From NCBI GenBank assembly GCA_020086605.1, contig JACBWW010000015.1, forward strand, positions 8,567,573 through 8,631,572: a stretch of DNA of 64,000 nucleotides, read 5' to 3'. Source of the stretch: Lanius collurio (taxonomy: Eukaryota > Chordata > Aves > Passeriformes > Laniidae). Shown here in pieces: positions 48,619 to 61,497 of the stretch. Each line of letters begins with the position of its first letter. Within the stretch, counting starts at the first letter, position 1. Below the pieces are notes generated by a model. The model was not told where the DNA came from. It did no database searches and saw nothing but the letters and a program-made list of their open reading frames with translations. The position numbers and the translations under genes were made by a program.

Positions 48619-51600
48619 GTGTAGCCTTCCATTGAAGACTTTTAAGAAAATGGTGACTTAAAAATGGATATTAACTGTGTATAAGTAAATTATGATTGAC
48701 CATCATCATCCATGCTGTGTGTTAGATGCTGTTAGATCATAGGTTAAAAGAGGGATTTGCTAATTTCAGACACTTAAGGTGGAGAGGTAGGACCAGAATA
48801 AGATGGAATAAGAGATGTCATTTATCTTTCAAATAGATCTGTTCAAAGTACATGTGGATTCACTGACTCAGACAGTTCTACTTAGATGAACAGTAGTGTA
48901 TGGAACTAGAATTAGGAGTCAGATATCTTTTACACTCTTGGGAGGGTTTCTCATTTTTTCAGAGAAGGAAGTAAAAGAAGTCACAAGTAGAGCAAGACAA
49001 AGTAAAAGAGAAGGTATAAATTAAATATAAAATCTTATTAAACAGTACACACTATTGTTTTCTTTTTGCTCTGTTGTAAGAAAATAACTAAAGCAAAGAA
49101 AACTTAACTGATAAAAAGGAGAAAGAAAAATAAAGTCAGAATATTGTGGCTCATAAAGAGCTGGTGTAGGTAGGCAAGTAGCTGTCAACATTGGAAAGTG
49201 CTGCACAATATCTCTTTTCAGTTATTGTATTTCCAAACTTTGTGATTAACATCGCTGTACAGACTGTCATTCTACAGCTATTTATTAAAAGAAACCTTTA
49301 GGATCAAATTGTTAGCTTAAATTTTATTATGAATGAAGAAAGATGGGAGTATTTACTCTGCAAATCATAGTTATTTCCCTAGCTGCCTTCTAGTTCCTGG
49401 AAGGAAAGTAAATTGCTTTGGATGTAGCCCGCCTCTGTGTCTTGAGTGGGCCAATTCAGAGTGATTTACTGATCTATCTGCTAGTTTGTTCTCTTTGGCT
49501 AAACATAATATTTGCTTGCCTTGGTGAAAAATTCCACATGCTTTCTCCTTCAGACTTTCAGAGACTATAACCTGCTTCCCAGGTATTCCAAGAACTATCT
49601 CAAAATGAATTTCCCAGTTGTGCATCAGATAACAGTATTTGGTTTTTGCCATTCGCAGCCTCTTCTCTGAAAAATCCATTTTGAATTGAACTAATGGCCA
49701 TTCAGCTGTAAAAAGAAATACAGCATAGAGCAATGCTAGAATTGATTGGACCATGGGATATCATCACAGCCTGCATAACAATAAACCAAAATGTTCAACA
49801 AGCAGCGTGACTTAAAATCTGACCTATATTCACCACAACTAGGGGGAAAAAACCTGGGACCGTATATTCTCACTATGAGACAACACACTGAAACTTTTTT
49901 AAAATAACTTTCTCAGAGTATTTTGATTCTTTCCAAAGTGGTGCTATTTCTCTACTCAGATGTCCCATTTTTCATTTTAAGCGTTCATTTACCCAGAAAT
50001 ATTTTCACTTCTCTCTCTGATTTGTTTTAGCTGCAGGGAAGGCTTCCTCCTATGACGTTGCACACATTCTGAATGTTTCATTAGGTACTTCAAATACTCA
50101 GTGTGTGATAAACTTTTTCAAGGAGCATACTGGAGGAGAAAAAAATACTGATTAAACTTCTATTTATTTCCTTTTGAATTCTGAATTATGCATTTTCTGC
50201 TTACTTTGTGATTCTCTTGCGGTGTTGTTTTACAGATTCACTTTTGCTAACAAATCATATTTTAAGACTGACAAAGTACTCACTTTCTCTTCGTAGATCT
50301 TGTGAATGCTTGGAGTCCTTTCAGTGGGTCTTGTGCTTTTTGTTGGGTTTTTGTCATTCTGATTTTGTTTCTTTCATTTTAACAACTGAAATAAGTTTTA
50401 ACTATGAGTTATGTCCTGCTTTTCTCCTTCACCATCTCTTCTGAATTGGTACAGGTCCTAGAATAATTTATATCTTGGATTTCACAAGCTTTCATAAGTC
50501 CCATTTGTTATGTATACACATGGAGTATATGAATATGTAGAGTACATAAAACATATATCTTATGAAAAAGTACAGGTGAAATTAATGCTAAATATATATT
50601 TCATTTTGAAACTGAGTCTAGGTAGTCTTAAAAGTATCTTTTGTAGGAACACAAGGTCATAGCCAGAGATGATTGAAGTCAGTAGAAAACACTGTCATTT
50701 AGGGACTAGTGGGTTTTTTTTACAATGTTTTAAAGGAAAAAGTATTTTTAAACATTAAACTGCTTTTACCAAACTATAGTCTGAAAGACATATTGAAAAT
50801 TAAATTTTTCTTTTCAGAAGTGTACTTCTAAAAATTATTGGATCTGCAAAGTATATGAAGTGCAGGAGGTTATTACAACTCTAACCTGTTGTAATATTAA
50901 TGAAAAACTGTGAGACTTAAATAGCAGAATACTAAATAAAAGCATTGAATGTGATTTAAAGAATCAGCCAAACAAATCATGTGCCTTGGAAGAACATCCT
51001 TTAACTGTCAGTGAATCAGTTTACAAATGATGCCCACTAAAGTCACAATAAAAAGTCTTAAATAGGAGAGAAGATGTGTAAACAGTGGATACAGAAATGA
51101 AATTCATGGCTTAGTTTCACTTGGTTGGTCTGTCTGTCCAGGAAGGGACATTGCATTACCCAATAACAGCTCCTGCCTGTGTAAAACTCCAAATTAAAGG
51201 AAAGAGAAGGAAGTGAAAGACTAGGGTTCACTTGAAAATACATTATTAAAGAAAAAAATAATTAGAATATTCTACTAGAAACAGAGGCCTTGTACCAGGG
51301 TTAATACACATTTGGATATTAACATAATCTTTAGAAGAATTTTATAAGGAATTTTTAATTTTGAAATCTAGATTCTAAAGAAACTAAATAAAAGAGCAAA
51401 TAAAATACACTGTTCTGTTAGTTTCTGTATCGATTTTCCACCATTAAGTACACAAATTGGAGAAATATTTGATTAATTTTTCCAGTATTAAATAGTCTTT
51501 TTAGAAGAAATAATCAGACTGTTGCCATGAAAACCTCCTTTAGTAATAATTATGTTATTCAGTCAGAAATTAAATAGCCTTAGTCCTAGGACTTAGATTT

Positions 51601-53462
51601 AAATTACTTCTACTCTTGCCTACCAGTCGTCTTTCAAAATACCATTATATGTTCCACAGCACTTTAATATCACCTTACATTATAATAAAACAATACTTTA
51701 TGCTTTCTACCTCCATCTTAATAACATGTATGTGGAAAATGTTCAAAGAAACTTCCAGCAAAAATGTGGTTGTTACCACGGAGATGAACTTCAGTTTTCC
51801 AGCTGCTATTCTTCTAAAAGTAACTACTCACATAAACAACCCACTAGACATGGAACAAGAAAACCCCAAAGAGTGTAACTGACCTAGCAGTGGATGTGAA
51901 GCCTTCTTTAATGTACAACAAGCTGGAGGAATGGCAAAATCATATAATATAATTACATTTTCCAGCTGTTCCCATACATTATGTTTATCAAAACGTTTAC
52001 ATAGTTCTCAGCTGTAAATTATACTTCTTTTTTAGTTCTATCTGATGTGCTGAACTTCTCTGTGAAACATATATGCAAATACTAAATTTAAAAATATTAA
52101 GAAGTGTTATGGTATTATGAAAAATATGAAAAAGAATAATTTTTATATTGTGAGATCCCACTGATTTTATTCTAAAAATTATTGTACTTTTTAAGTCTAT
52201 TTTGACAGGGAAAAGTGCATGGATTTCAGTAATGTTATCTGGAAAACATGAGCATCTTTTCAATAATATGCATGTTTTGTATGTACATTATTGACTTCAG
52301 AGTGAGTTACAAATATGAAATATCTAATTCTGTTTGAGACTTTGACTATGGGATAAGTTTACATTATTAATGTAGATGTAAGAATAAGTTTTGAAGTATG
52401 GAATGCTGACATTGAAGGAGGAAATGTGACTGAATCAGGAAATAGAACCAGTTAACAATGTTTGTGCTAGGTTTAAGCCATTTCCAAATGGTGTAAGGAA
52501 AAATTGAACACTGTCATTAAATTTAAATAATAGTCATTGTAGAGTGTAATGATGTTTTAACTCTCTCTTACCAGCTAAGAGTTAATTTTTCCAGTTACAG
52601 TGGATGAAAGAATCAAATGTTTTATTTCTGCTGACAGCTTTCAGGCTTCCCTCGTCCATCTCTCTCACACAGTCTCTTAAAGAAGAAGACTTGCAAAGAC
52701 CTTGCCTTATAAACGATTTTGTTATCTCAGCAATGACGTGCATGAGGCTATTTGTGAAAGGACAGACTGGATGGTGGAATTGGAACTCCTTCATCTTAAA
52801 ATGAGAATTTTTCAGAGGAAAGAAAAAGTCATCAAAACAATGGAAGACAGAGAGAGAGTGACAAGAGATGAAATTACAAGTAATCCTTAAAAATAAAACA
52901 GTGTAAGTTCCTCTAAGATTGCAAGGTATCTTCTTCCCCTTTTTCACAGTCTTGGTGTGGCACACCATAGTGGACAGTCAGGATCACGAAACACCAGGAG
53001 GCCAAGTCTTTGGGTGCTGAAAATGACCTCACCAGGCAACTAATGGAAAGAAGGCTAAACAATCCTTTGGTGGATGAGTACTTCTGGAGATTTACTGTTT
53101 TCCAGTTCTATTAGGTCAGATTTGGAACCATCAGTTAAACCATGAGTCTTGTTTTAAGGAAAGTTTTGATGATCTTGTACTTTGGCACAAATATGGTTCA
53201 ATATTTCTTCAAAAGTCCTTACTTCACTGACTTTTCTTCAATGAAACTGTTTAAGTGAAGGTCATATTGTTCACAAATGATAATGCCTTTCAGAGTTTGG
53301 TAATGTTCGTTTGCAAGGAGTGTTCATAAAGCTCAATCAAGGAAGACTTGTTAGGTGAGACACTGAAGGGATTAGGGGAACAGAGGGAAGTATGTATAGC
53401 ACAGCTTATCTGGGAGGCAAAAAGCAGCTTAGTAGTGCTGATGTACTTTTTCCACTCTCCAG

Positions 53463-53583
53463 AAGTTGTTTGAGACCAATAGCTGTGGACAGAAGTTCAA
53501 CAAAAGGCCAACATTTTGCTGTGCCTCAGTGGAAAAACCCAGGTCCACTCAACCTGATTGCATTACAAGTGGCTTTCTGCAAG
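53463..53583 (+). other. Possible 121-bp exon of unknown transcript
   Basis: The left boundary follows a textbook 3' splice site: CTGAT branch-like motif near 53437-53441, then a pyrimidine-rich stretch ending in TTTTTCCACTCTCCAG. The right boundary is AAG|GTAAGC, a near-perfect 5' splice site. At least two of three plus-strand frames are open throughout. One of them has four Cys in 40 residues, but I recognise no protein family. No neighbouring exon or poly-A site has been identified, so it may be a lncRNA exon, a cassette exon of an unseen gene or a decoy. Confidence 0.22.
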
Positions 53584-56500
53584 GTAAGCTGAGAATGCTA
53601 TACACTGTTTCCTGTATTGTGTTCTGAGAGGATGGAGCTTGTTATTTAAGTTCTTAATACTGCATCCAGAATATGCAGAAGCTAAATTTAGCAATGCCAA
53701 TTAGGACTCTTGGGTTTGGCTTGTTTGGAATTTTTTTACTGGCAAGAAAGAAAAACATACAAGGGTAAAAATGTGTACTTCAAAAATAGTATTGCATTTG
53801 TAGAATCAGAGTCTATTTTATAAACAATTTAATGGAATTTCTGAAAATGTTATATTCATCTCCAAAGACAAAATTTAGAATATTTTATGCAGCAAAAATA
53901 AATTGCACATTTGTAGTATGTTTTGCATTTTGTGATTGCTTTGAAGGAGCATCTGTTCTGTGAGGACTATTCGAACTTTTTAGATGTCCTATTAAAATCT
54001 TAGAGACTCTGAAGCAGGCTATTTATGAGCCAAAGAATGCAGTGAGGGAGGAAGGACATGTTGCCTATTTTGGCACCATGTTAGTGTCTAATGGCACTTG
54101 GGAAAATTGTGCCCTGAAAATAAAGTCACTGAATAGTTGGAAGAAGTATGACTTTACTGTAAGGAAACTGATGGACAGGTAGATCCTTTCTGCCATTAAG
54201 ATACATTTTCAAAAGTTGCATATTCTTCTGGCAGCCTGGAGGACAAAGTACTAATACAAGGAGAAAGGAAAGAAAGTGCTTTAGACTTTTGTTTTGCATT
54301 TAAGCAAAATTTGTTATACTAACTGCTTTTGTGATAGATGTCCATAGTTTTTAAAAGAAACCCAAACAAATGTGTGCAGTACACCAGAACATGGTACATA
54401 TAAACTTGCTATTACCTCTGTCAAAACTTATGCCCTTCAGCCAGGGAAAGACAAACAGGAATCTGGAAAAATCCCCAAGGTTCTAAAAAGTCTCCTACAG
54501 TTACAGTCATAACTATACTGGGAAATTCTGCCAGTAACAGGTAGCAACAGCATGTGCTATCTAGATGTTGTATTTGATTTCTCTTCTTGTTAAATCTGTC
54601 CTCCTCAAGAGAAATTCTGTCAGCAGATTTCTGTGCTTCCCATACCTTCACCTACTTCACTGTCAGGTAGAAACACTTCACCTGAAGAATCCAGGGTGTT
54701 CTAATCCAAGGAGTCATAGTTCCTTTTCACGCTACAATCTTATGACATATCACCTAGGCCTTTCCTCCCATGGTCCCCTATGATTGCCCTTTCACCTCCC
54801 TCTTCTCTCAAAGGTAGATCCTGTGCAGCTCAAAGTGTTCCCGTCTCCATTTCAGAAACAAGGTGCATGGTTTCTACAGTATTTCAGTTACTAACCACTA
54901 TGATTAGCTTGGAAATGAGAAACTTGAAGTTGATGAAAATATGCAACTGTTTCAGGTTCTATCAGACACTTGACAGCTAGTTCTGCATCCTGTGAACTGG
55001 AGCTTCTAAATTTTTTAAAAAACAGCTTGGCAGTATTAGGAAGTAGTAATAATGTATTTGCGTATGTGCAAATCTTTCAAGTACAGAGCTTGACTCATCT
55101 GAGACTCTTAAGGATGGAAACACTAAAACAGCAGAGCTTTGAAGGGGAACAGACAACTCCATGCTGATACGTGTCTGTGCCCGAGTGGTTTCAACCTGGA
55201 TGGCAGTTGTGCAGTCGGAGACACCGAGTCCTACAGAAAAGTATTTCTAAACAATGCAGAAAACAAGAGCTAGCACATAGCAGAACATAATGGATACATT
55301 CAGCCTGTCAACTCCTAATGCTGTTTGTGTGTACAGAGTATTCTTGTCAGTACAAGAGAATCACTGGGAGATCTGGCTGATAGTAATACTGTTTTTATGG
55401 ACCTTATCTGCTGATCCACTAATGTGGAATATGACATTGCTATAAAGAAAAAAAAAAGTTAGGTGGAAATAATAAATATAATGCTGAAAACAAGCTGCAA
55501 TAGCTAGGCAGAAGTCACATAAGCCTTTCATTTTGCATGCCTGCCTAAGTGTGACTTTGAAGAATGCCTTAGAGTGACAGGCATCCATCATATATTGTGA
55601 TATAGCTGTAACAAAGTCAAAAATGGGAAATCATTGTTATTGTTTGCTGTACTTGACTCAAGCACACATAGTAAATGATTTGCAAAATCCCATTTTAAAT
55701 TTGTGTTCTGATGTAGTCTATCACTAGACACAAGCAGCAACATACTAACAATACCCAGACACATTAACAATAACAGTCAAAGCTTATGAAAAGTAGTCTT
55801 ACTTAAATTTCATATTTTAAAATTTTGACTGTGAGCTTTTTGCTTTACCTTATGCCATATTTGAACTCAGCACTAAGTGGCAGAGATAGTGATCTGACTG
55901 TTGTCTCACTCTGGATGGATGGCATGGCTGCTTTGAAGTATATTTCCTCGGCAGCTCAAGCGTAAATAATCCCATAGATGTGGAGGTTTTGTGGGTGTCT
56001 TTGCAGAATTTGTCTTTGCTGCCTGCAAATGACAAACTATCCTGTTGCACTTCTCTTTACAGCTCTAGGCTGGGTTACTTTCTCCAGGAAGCATCTTGAT
56101 CTTTCCTCCTTTGCTGTGTCAGAATTATGACCTGTACATAAATTTTCCTTTTGTATTCCCGAAAGTGGATTTATTACTAACAATGAATTTGCTTTGCTTA
56201 AATCTTCCTCACAAAATATTACCTGTTGGAAATAGTAATAAAAATTTTCAGTCATTTTCCATCAGATTTCCAATGACGTTAATATAGTATTTGATTATAT
56301 GACCCACGTATTTTCCTCATTAACAAGAGGCAGCCTTCCTCTTGCCATATAATTTAGTTTACTATGCACATGTACATAAATCTATTAATTTGTGACAGGC
56401 TTACACTTTGAAAAAATATTATATTTTCTTGGTATCCATGGAACAATTGCAGATGCTTTTCAAGAACCTTAAGAAGATAAGGTGTTGTCATAGTGTTTTA

Positions 56501-57063
56501 ATTCCAGCTTCTATTGTCTTCCAAGGCAGATTTGGGTCTGGCATCGTGCTGCTGCAGGATGATAGCACTACTTGCCTGCTTGCTGCAGTGCTGTAGCAGG
56601 AAAATGCCATGCTGAGAGGAAACACAACTGGTTGTAAAGACAGAACTACACAATGGGCTTCTGTGGACATTAAAATGCTGGTCACTGCAAGAATCTACTT
56701 TGTGGTTCTTACTGACACCCTTGCATTAGCTTTTCAAAGAACAGCAGTCCTGAAACATATCTGCATCACACTGGGGTGCCAGAAAACCTTAGGATAATTG
56801 TAAAGGCACGAGTTCTAGTACCTGCAAGCAAGGCTTCCGGGATCAAGAATTTTTATAGGTACAACTAGAAAGAGAAATACATCCAGAAACACAAATAACA
56901 TCTGTTTTCTCTAAATAAATAATTAGGAAGAAAATTAAATAATCCTTTTTTTAAAACGAGGAATAGAAAGATTGCTAGTACTGCAAGCAAGTAGCAGAAT
57001 CCTAATTACTCAGCTTTCATCCCCATTTCGACCGAGGTGCAAGGGAATAAATGCGGTTCCCTG
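53584..57063. other. Unclassified non-coding sequence
   Basis: AT-rich sequence without recognised repeats or genes. CpG content rises from about 57030, leading into the CTCF-like motif. Confidence 0.6.
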
Positions 57064-57082
57064 CCGCCACCGGGGGGTGCTC
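57064..57082 (+). promoter_or_regulatory. CTCF-like motif in a CpG-rich patch
   Basis: CCGCCACCGGGGGGTGCTC aligns with the 19-base CTCF consensus at 14 positions, and the C-to-T change near the 3' side is tolerated in many sites. The main defect is G in place of the conserved A after CCACC. It sits in a ~70-bp patch (57030-57095) with several CpGs surrounded by AT-rich DNA. The motif match is seen directly; binding is inference. Confidence 0.25.
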
Positions 57083-57720
57083 CTCTCCCAAGTACTTCAG
57101 GAAAAAGGTACAAACTGCACTTTCCCTAAACTATCCTGGTGAGAGGTTAACGTGAGCTTAGGTCTATTTAGAGAGGTTTCTAGAAGTAAGTTTTAAAAGC
57201 TACGAATATTTTGGTAGCTAACTTTTAGCCACGTTCCTTGAATTCTTGAATTTTTGACTATTTTAAATTCAATTTAAAAATTAATTTAGAAATGACTGTG
57301 TCTTAAGGAACAGGAATGTTTAATGTATTCTCCTTGATTTCAGTTAATGAAAATCATAATTAAATACCTTATTCCTGCTTAGAGCTCACAGATACTCTCA
57401 TAAGACTGTCATGTTCTTAATCTTCATTGTCAGTTTGTAACCATTAACATTAGTTAATACTTCCCTATTTATTATCCGTATACTTTTGAAGAAATTTATA
57501 ATTTAATATGCTTTGACTTAAAGGAACAAAAAAATAAAAGCTTTCCAAATGTACAGAGTATATATATTTTTAACCACTACTGTTCTTCAGAGCTTTAACC
57601 CAAACATGTTTCATTCCCTGCGAGTGCATTGGCATTGTATAAAGGACAAAACAACCTCATTTCCAGCTGCATAAAGCAGTTGGGTAGTGAGTATATCTGA
57701 ATAGGATCAAAGAAATTGAG

Positions 57721-57835
57721 AAATGGGAAAAAAAAAGGGAAATACCTGCCATTAAAAAAGTAAAAAAAAAAAAAAAAGAAGTAAATGTAAATAAAAATAT
57801 AAATTATAAATACAAATAAAAAGTAAATTAAAAGG
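57721..57835 (+). repeat. A-rich low-complexity region
   Basis: Poly-A runs (up to 15 A) merge into AAATATAAATT- and ACAAATAAAAAG-type sequence, more than 70 percent A by eye. It could include an old retroposon tail, but no body is visible. Confidence 0.8.
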
Positions 57836-59400
57836 GAGCAGTGGGCACTATAAACATGAATCTGTTATAAATCAAAACCATTTCACCATTTACCTTTCAG
57901 TTTCATTTACTGTAACCTCTTAAAAACCTCACTCCAAAAATCTGATAAGGGATTAGAGCAATGGGAATTTTAATCAATATGTACACACACTTTTTCAGAT
58001 TGGCAAAAACACTTCGAACAAATTATGAAAAGGACAATTATATTTTAAATACCAAATTTATTATTAAGATAAAAGCATTCATTGCATGCTTAAAACTCTT
58101 TGTCTTTATATTATCTGTGTACATGGCCTAGGATCAGGAATACTCAGATTCAAATACAACTTCAAGTCTTTAGCAATTAGTACAGATTTCTGGCATTCAT
58201 GATGTGACTTGGTATACATTGATCAATGCAGCCTATTCATTTAATGTGAAAGGTATCATTTGCTTCTGTTGTTCTAATTCTGTACACCATTTTCAGAACA
58301 ATTTCTGAGAGGAGGCATCAAGATGATTTCCTTGCACAAGTTTTATGACACTGTCTAAAAATGTCTGTGCCATATCTCAAAATATTACCTATCACATAGC
58401 TTCTGTTTTGGTCTGAGAACTATGCTCTGTCTTGGAGCTAATTTTCATACTACCAAGATAGTTACAGGTTGATGTCAAAAATCAGAAAGCTCTATGTCAT
58501 CCACTCATTGCTGGTTTTTAAACTTCTCTTGGTGCATGATTCCCTTTCTCTTCCAGTGGTACTTTAGGTGAAAATGTAATTGTTTATTGTGAGTCTCTCT
58601 CAAAACCAAAGATCTGAGTAACCCCCAGTATTATGACTCTGATATGTGGTCACCAATACAAAAAGTTACAGAGTGATGAAGAATGGAGACATTCCTCCAC
58701 CTTGATTAAAAGGTCTTCTACCATGTGGGTAAAACTGTTCCTGTTCTGTAACTCTGAATCTGAGAGAGACCTTGTTATTAGAATTAGGTTATTCTTTGAG
58801 ATGAAAAGTCAATGTCCTAAAACTATTTGTAGAATCCTCTTTAAAAAGATTTATTATTTTTAATTTCAGTGTTTTAATTGCCTTGAATTGAAACACTATT
58901 TTAATTGAATGTCAAATCGCATCTACTGGTATCTCTAAATTACTTCTTTATTGTCTAAACTTTTTATGTTCCTGCTCTCTCCTATGGGCTACCTAAGAAG
59001 CCAGATGGTTAGAAATTTCCAGGTCTTTGACCAGGCACTGTGACAAAACTACATCATCTACAACTCATTATGGTGTCCTTTGGGGTTTAGACATATCTGG
59101 CCCACACAGCCTAGGACTCTGAGAAACTTAGTCTTTGAAATATAGAAACTACCAATTGCAGCCAATTAATTATGATGGAAACTACTTTTTAATAGGTCAG
59201 CTAAATTTTGACAAAATGAAATCTTTCCATCTGGTTGGATAAAGTGGTAAATTTTGCTATGTGAAAATTCCTACTGTATAAGCAGAATTAGCATCCTACA
59301 GGAAGAAATTATTTTTCAGTGACACATTTTAACTATTTAGCTGGATTATTTGTTAATTGGAGTGCCATGGAACTGGAGTTCCTTTGCTAGTGGCTTGGAG

Positions 59401-59462
59401 TTTATTTTGTTTGGTTGTGGAGTTTGTTTTTTTTTGTTGTTGTTTGTTTTAGAACTTTTTTT
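59401..59462 (+). repeat. T/G-rich low-complexity tract
   Basis: TTTG/GTTT and TTG units with a 9-base T run. Similar in character to the tracts at 2979 and 29768. Confidence 0.8.
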
Positions 59463-59810
59463 CCTGATTTTTAATGTATTAAAGGTGATGAAAAAATCAA
59501 AATAGTTGCAAGAATGATTATATGGAAAAATTCTTAGTTCCTAGATGTCCTGGTCAAGACAAGTTGCCAATTCTGAAACACTGCTGCCAATTTAAAATGT
59601 CCAGTTCAATATAGAGAGATTAGACTGGAAACTGCAATAATCTATAAATTAGTACCAATCTACTCCCAACAGCTTCATCAGTCCTGGTAATCTGGAAGGC
59701 CAACTCTATGCTACAGCCAGCAGTGTTGTTGTTGTTCCACATAAATTTTCCACTTCTGGAATAGACTATATATGTGATTATTAAGATAAAATACAGCCAA
59801 AGCAGATAAC

Positions 59811-59870
59811 TGAAGAAAGTGAGAGAAGAAGAGAGAGATGAAAAAAGATGAAAAGGAATAGGTAGAAGAT
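59811..59870 (+). repeat. GA-rich (purine) tract
   Basis: About 60 bases almost entirely A and G with GAGAGA and GAAGAA units, a polypurine/polypyrimidine tract. Confidence 0.75.
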
Positions 59871-60662
59871 AAACTAAGTATTTGTATTCTGAAAACCACA
59901 GAAAAGGAAATGAATTGGAAAGAAGTGATTTTAAAAGACAGGAAATTACAGAAAGGCGAGAAAGATGTTGGTGGTTTTAATAAATGAAATTTCTGTGAAG
60001 AAATGTGTAATTGAAAGGCTTTTTTCCTGCAGTAAATTTGATATTTTCATATTTAAAAATTGGGTAGAAATGTGCAGAGGGTCTTCCGAATTATATCTTA
60101 AAATTGTATCTTTTTTTTTGCAAGATTTATGATCAATTTAACTTTTAAATTATACAGAAGGTTTAATAATTACAGCACATTCATAAGAAAAAAAGAAATG
60201 TCATTTCAGAGCCCTAGACTTTATGTGCAGGTTATTTGTAAAGAAATTGTACTTAACTGCATAGCCTCCTCTCACTTCTGAATGAAGTAACAAGGTAAGA
60301 TGTACAGCATGTGTAATCGTGCTTACAGACTCAAAACAAATTAGTGTAATGGGCACAAATGTATACTCCTGTCAAATTATGTATTTGATTAGGAATGGAC
60401 TTGGCTTCTACTGTAAATGTGGTTTTGAAGAAGAAAAATAAGCCAGTTAACCCATGAAATTCTGAAATGTCTTACACAGGTCTAGAAACTGAGCCAAAGA
60501 ATAGATACGGTTTGCGATTGAACTGTAAAACTGACTAAGATTCCTTTTCCGTTGTGATACAGATTCTTTTAATGCTTACACTTTGCTCCAAAATCTAACA
60601 TGTTAACTAAGCAAAGCTTGATTTTCATAGCAACGTTCTACTGAATATATGCAGTCCTCCAG

Positions 60663-61497
60663 GTTAACCTCAAGTTGGGTGGGAGTGTTAATCTGCTGGA
60701 GGGTTGCAGGGCTCTGCAGAGGGATCTGGACAGGCTGGAGCAATGACCTGAGGCCTGTTGTCTGAGGCTCAACAGTGCCAAGTCCTGCACTTCAGACACA
60801 GCCCCATGCAGCACTGCAGGCCTGGGGGAGAACAGCTGGAAAGATGCCTGTTGGAAAAAGACCGGGGGTGCTGGTCAACCAGCAGTGTTCCAGGTGGCCA
60901 AGAAGGCCAGTGGCATCCTGGCTGGCATCAGAAATAATGGCATCAGATTGTATCATGGCAGTGATTGTCCCCCTGTACTCGGTGATGCCACACCTTGAAT
61001 CCTCTGTTCAGTTCTGAGCCACTCGCACTGGAAGGACACCGAGGTGTCAGAGCAGGTCCAGAGAAGGGCAATGGAGCTGGTGAGGTGTCGGGAGCAAAAA
61101 TCTTATGAGGAGCAGCTGAGGGAGCTGTGGTTGTTCAGTCTGGAGAGGAGGAGGCTCAGGGGAGATTTTATTGCTCTCTACAGCTGCCTGAAAGGAAGCT
61201 TAGCCAGGTGGGGGTTGCTCACTTCTGCCAGGCGACAAGAAGAAACAGCTTCAAGCTGCACCAGGGGAGGTTTAGACTGGATATTAGGAAAAATTTCTTC
61301 ATGGAAAGGGTTTTCAAGCACTGGAACAGGCTGCCCAGGGAAGTAGTTGAGTCACCATCCCTGGAGGTATTTAAAATACCTGTAGATGTGGCACTTATGA
61401 CCATGGTTTGGGGTGGGCTTGGCAGTGCTGGGTTAATGGTTGGACTTGATGATCTTAAATGTCGTTTCTATCCTAAAGGATTCTGTGATTCTACAGT
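60663..61497 (+). mobile_element. CR1 LINE relic, 5'-truncated, 3' end intact
   Basis: This plus-strand sequence is the last ~830 bp of a CR1 element: the end of ORF2, the short 3' untranslated region containing TGGACTTGATGATCTTAAAT, and the terminal octamers GATTCTGTGATTCTACA. It begins abruptly inside ORF2 near 60663, as expected from incomplete reverse transcription. It resembles the CR1 subfamilies common in passerines. Small deletions and stops show it is dead. No target duplication is evident, as usual for CR1. Confidence 0.94.
60690..61411 (+). pseudogene. CR1 ORF2 C-terminal remnant
   Basis: Fragments of the ORF2 C-terminus are easily read in shifting frames: [19 protein letters not shown] to 61014, [20 protein letters not shown] at 61056-61115, [21 protein letters not shown] up to about 61194, and [12 protein letters not shown] through [19 protein letters not shown] at about 61265-61372. 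The frame is broken by a TGA at 61015-61017, where the family has Trp, and again by a deletion near 61215-61240. The normal stop codon after the last conserved block (a TAG in GGTTTAG) reads TGG, so the final frame runs on out of ORF2. Non-functional. Confidence 0.88.

Larger units (their letters stand above)
44750..53462. other. Unclassified non-coding sequence
   Basis: About 8.7 kb with no recognised gene or transposon. Simple repeats: (TG)6 at 45558-45569, an A-rich tract at 46613-46634, a polypyrimidine tract at 48562-48618. A complete ATG-initiated minus-strand frame of 127 codons at 49371-49754 and several overlapping frames on both strands at 52582-52968 look like chance openings. Confidence 0.6.
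57083..60662. other. Unclassified non-coding with A-rich, G/T-rich and GA-rich tracts
   Basis: Beyond the simple tracts listed separately, no transposon or exon is recognised. An imperfect hairpin with 11-bp arms lies at 58869-58896. A donor-like AACAAG|GTAAGA occurs at about 60290-60301 without a strong upstream acceptor. Confidence 0.6.

Noticed and set aside
52582..52968. 128-codon minus-strand frame, with plus-strand frames over the same DNA
   Set aside because: Several frames are open on both strands at once, which points to local base composition, not coding. One plus-strand frame is charged and helix-like but needs a non-ATG start and has a stop just upstream.
57721..57835. Poly-A-rich region as a processed-pseudogene tail
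   Set aside because: No recognisable gene body or target duplication upstream; it is better described as low-complexity sequence.
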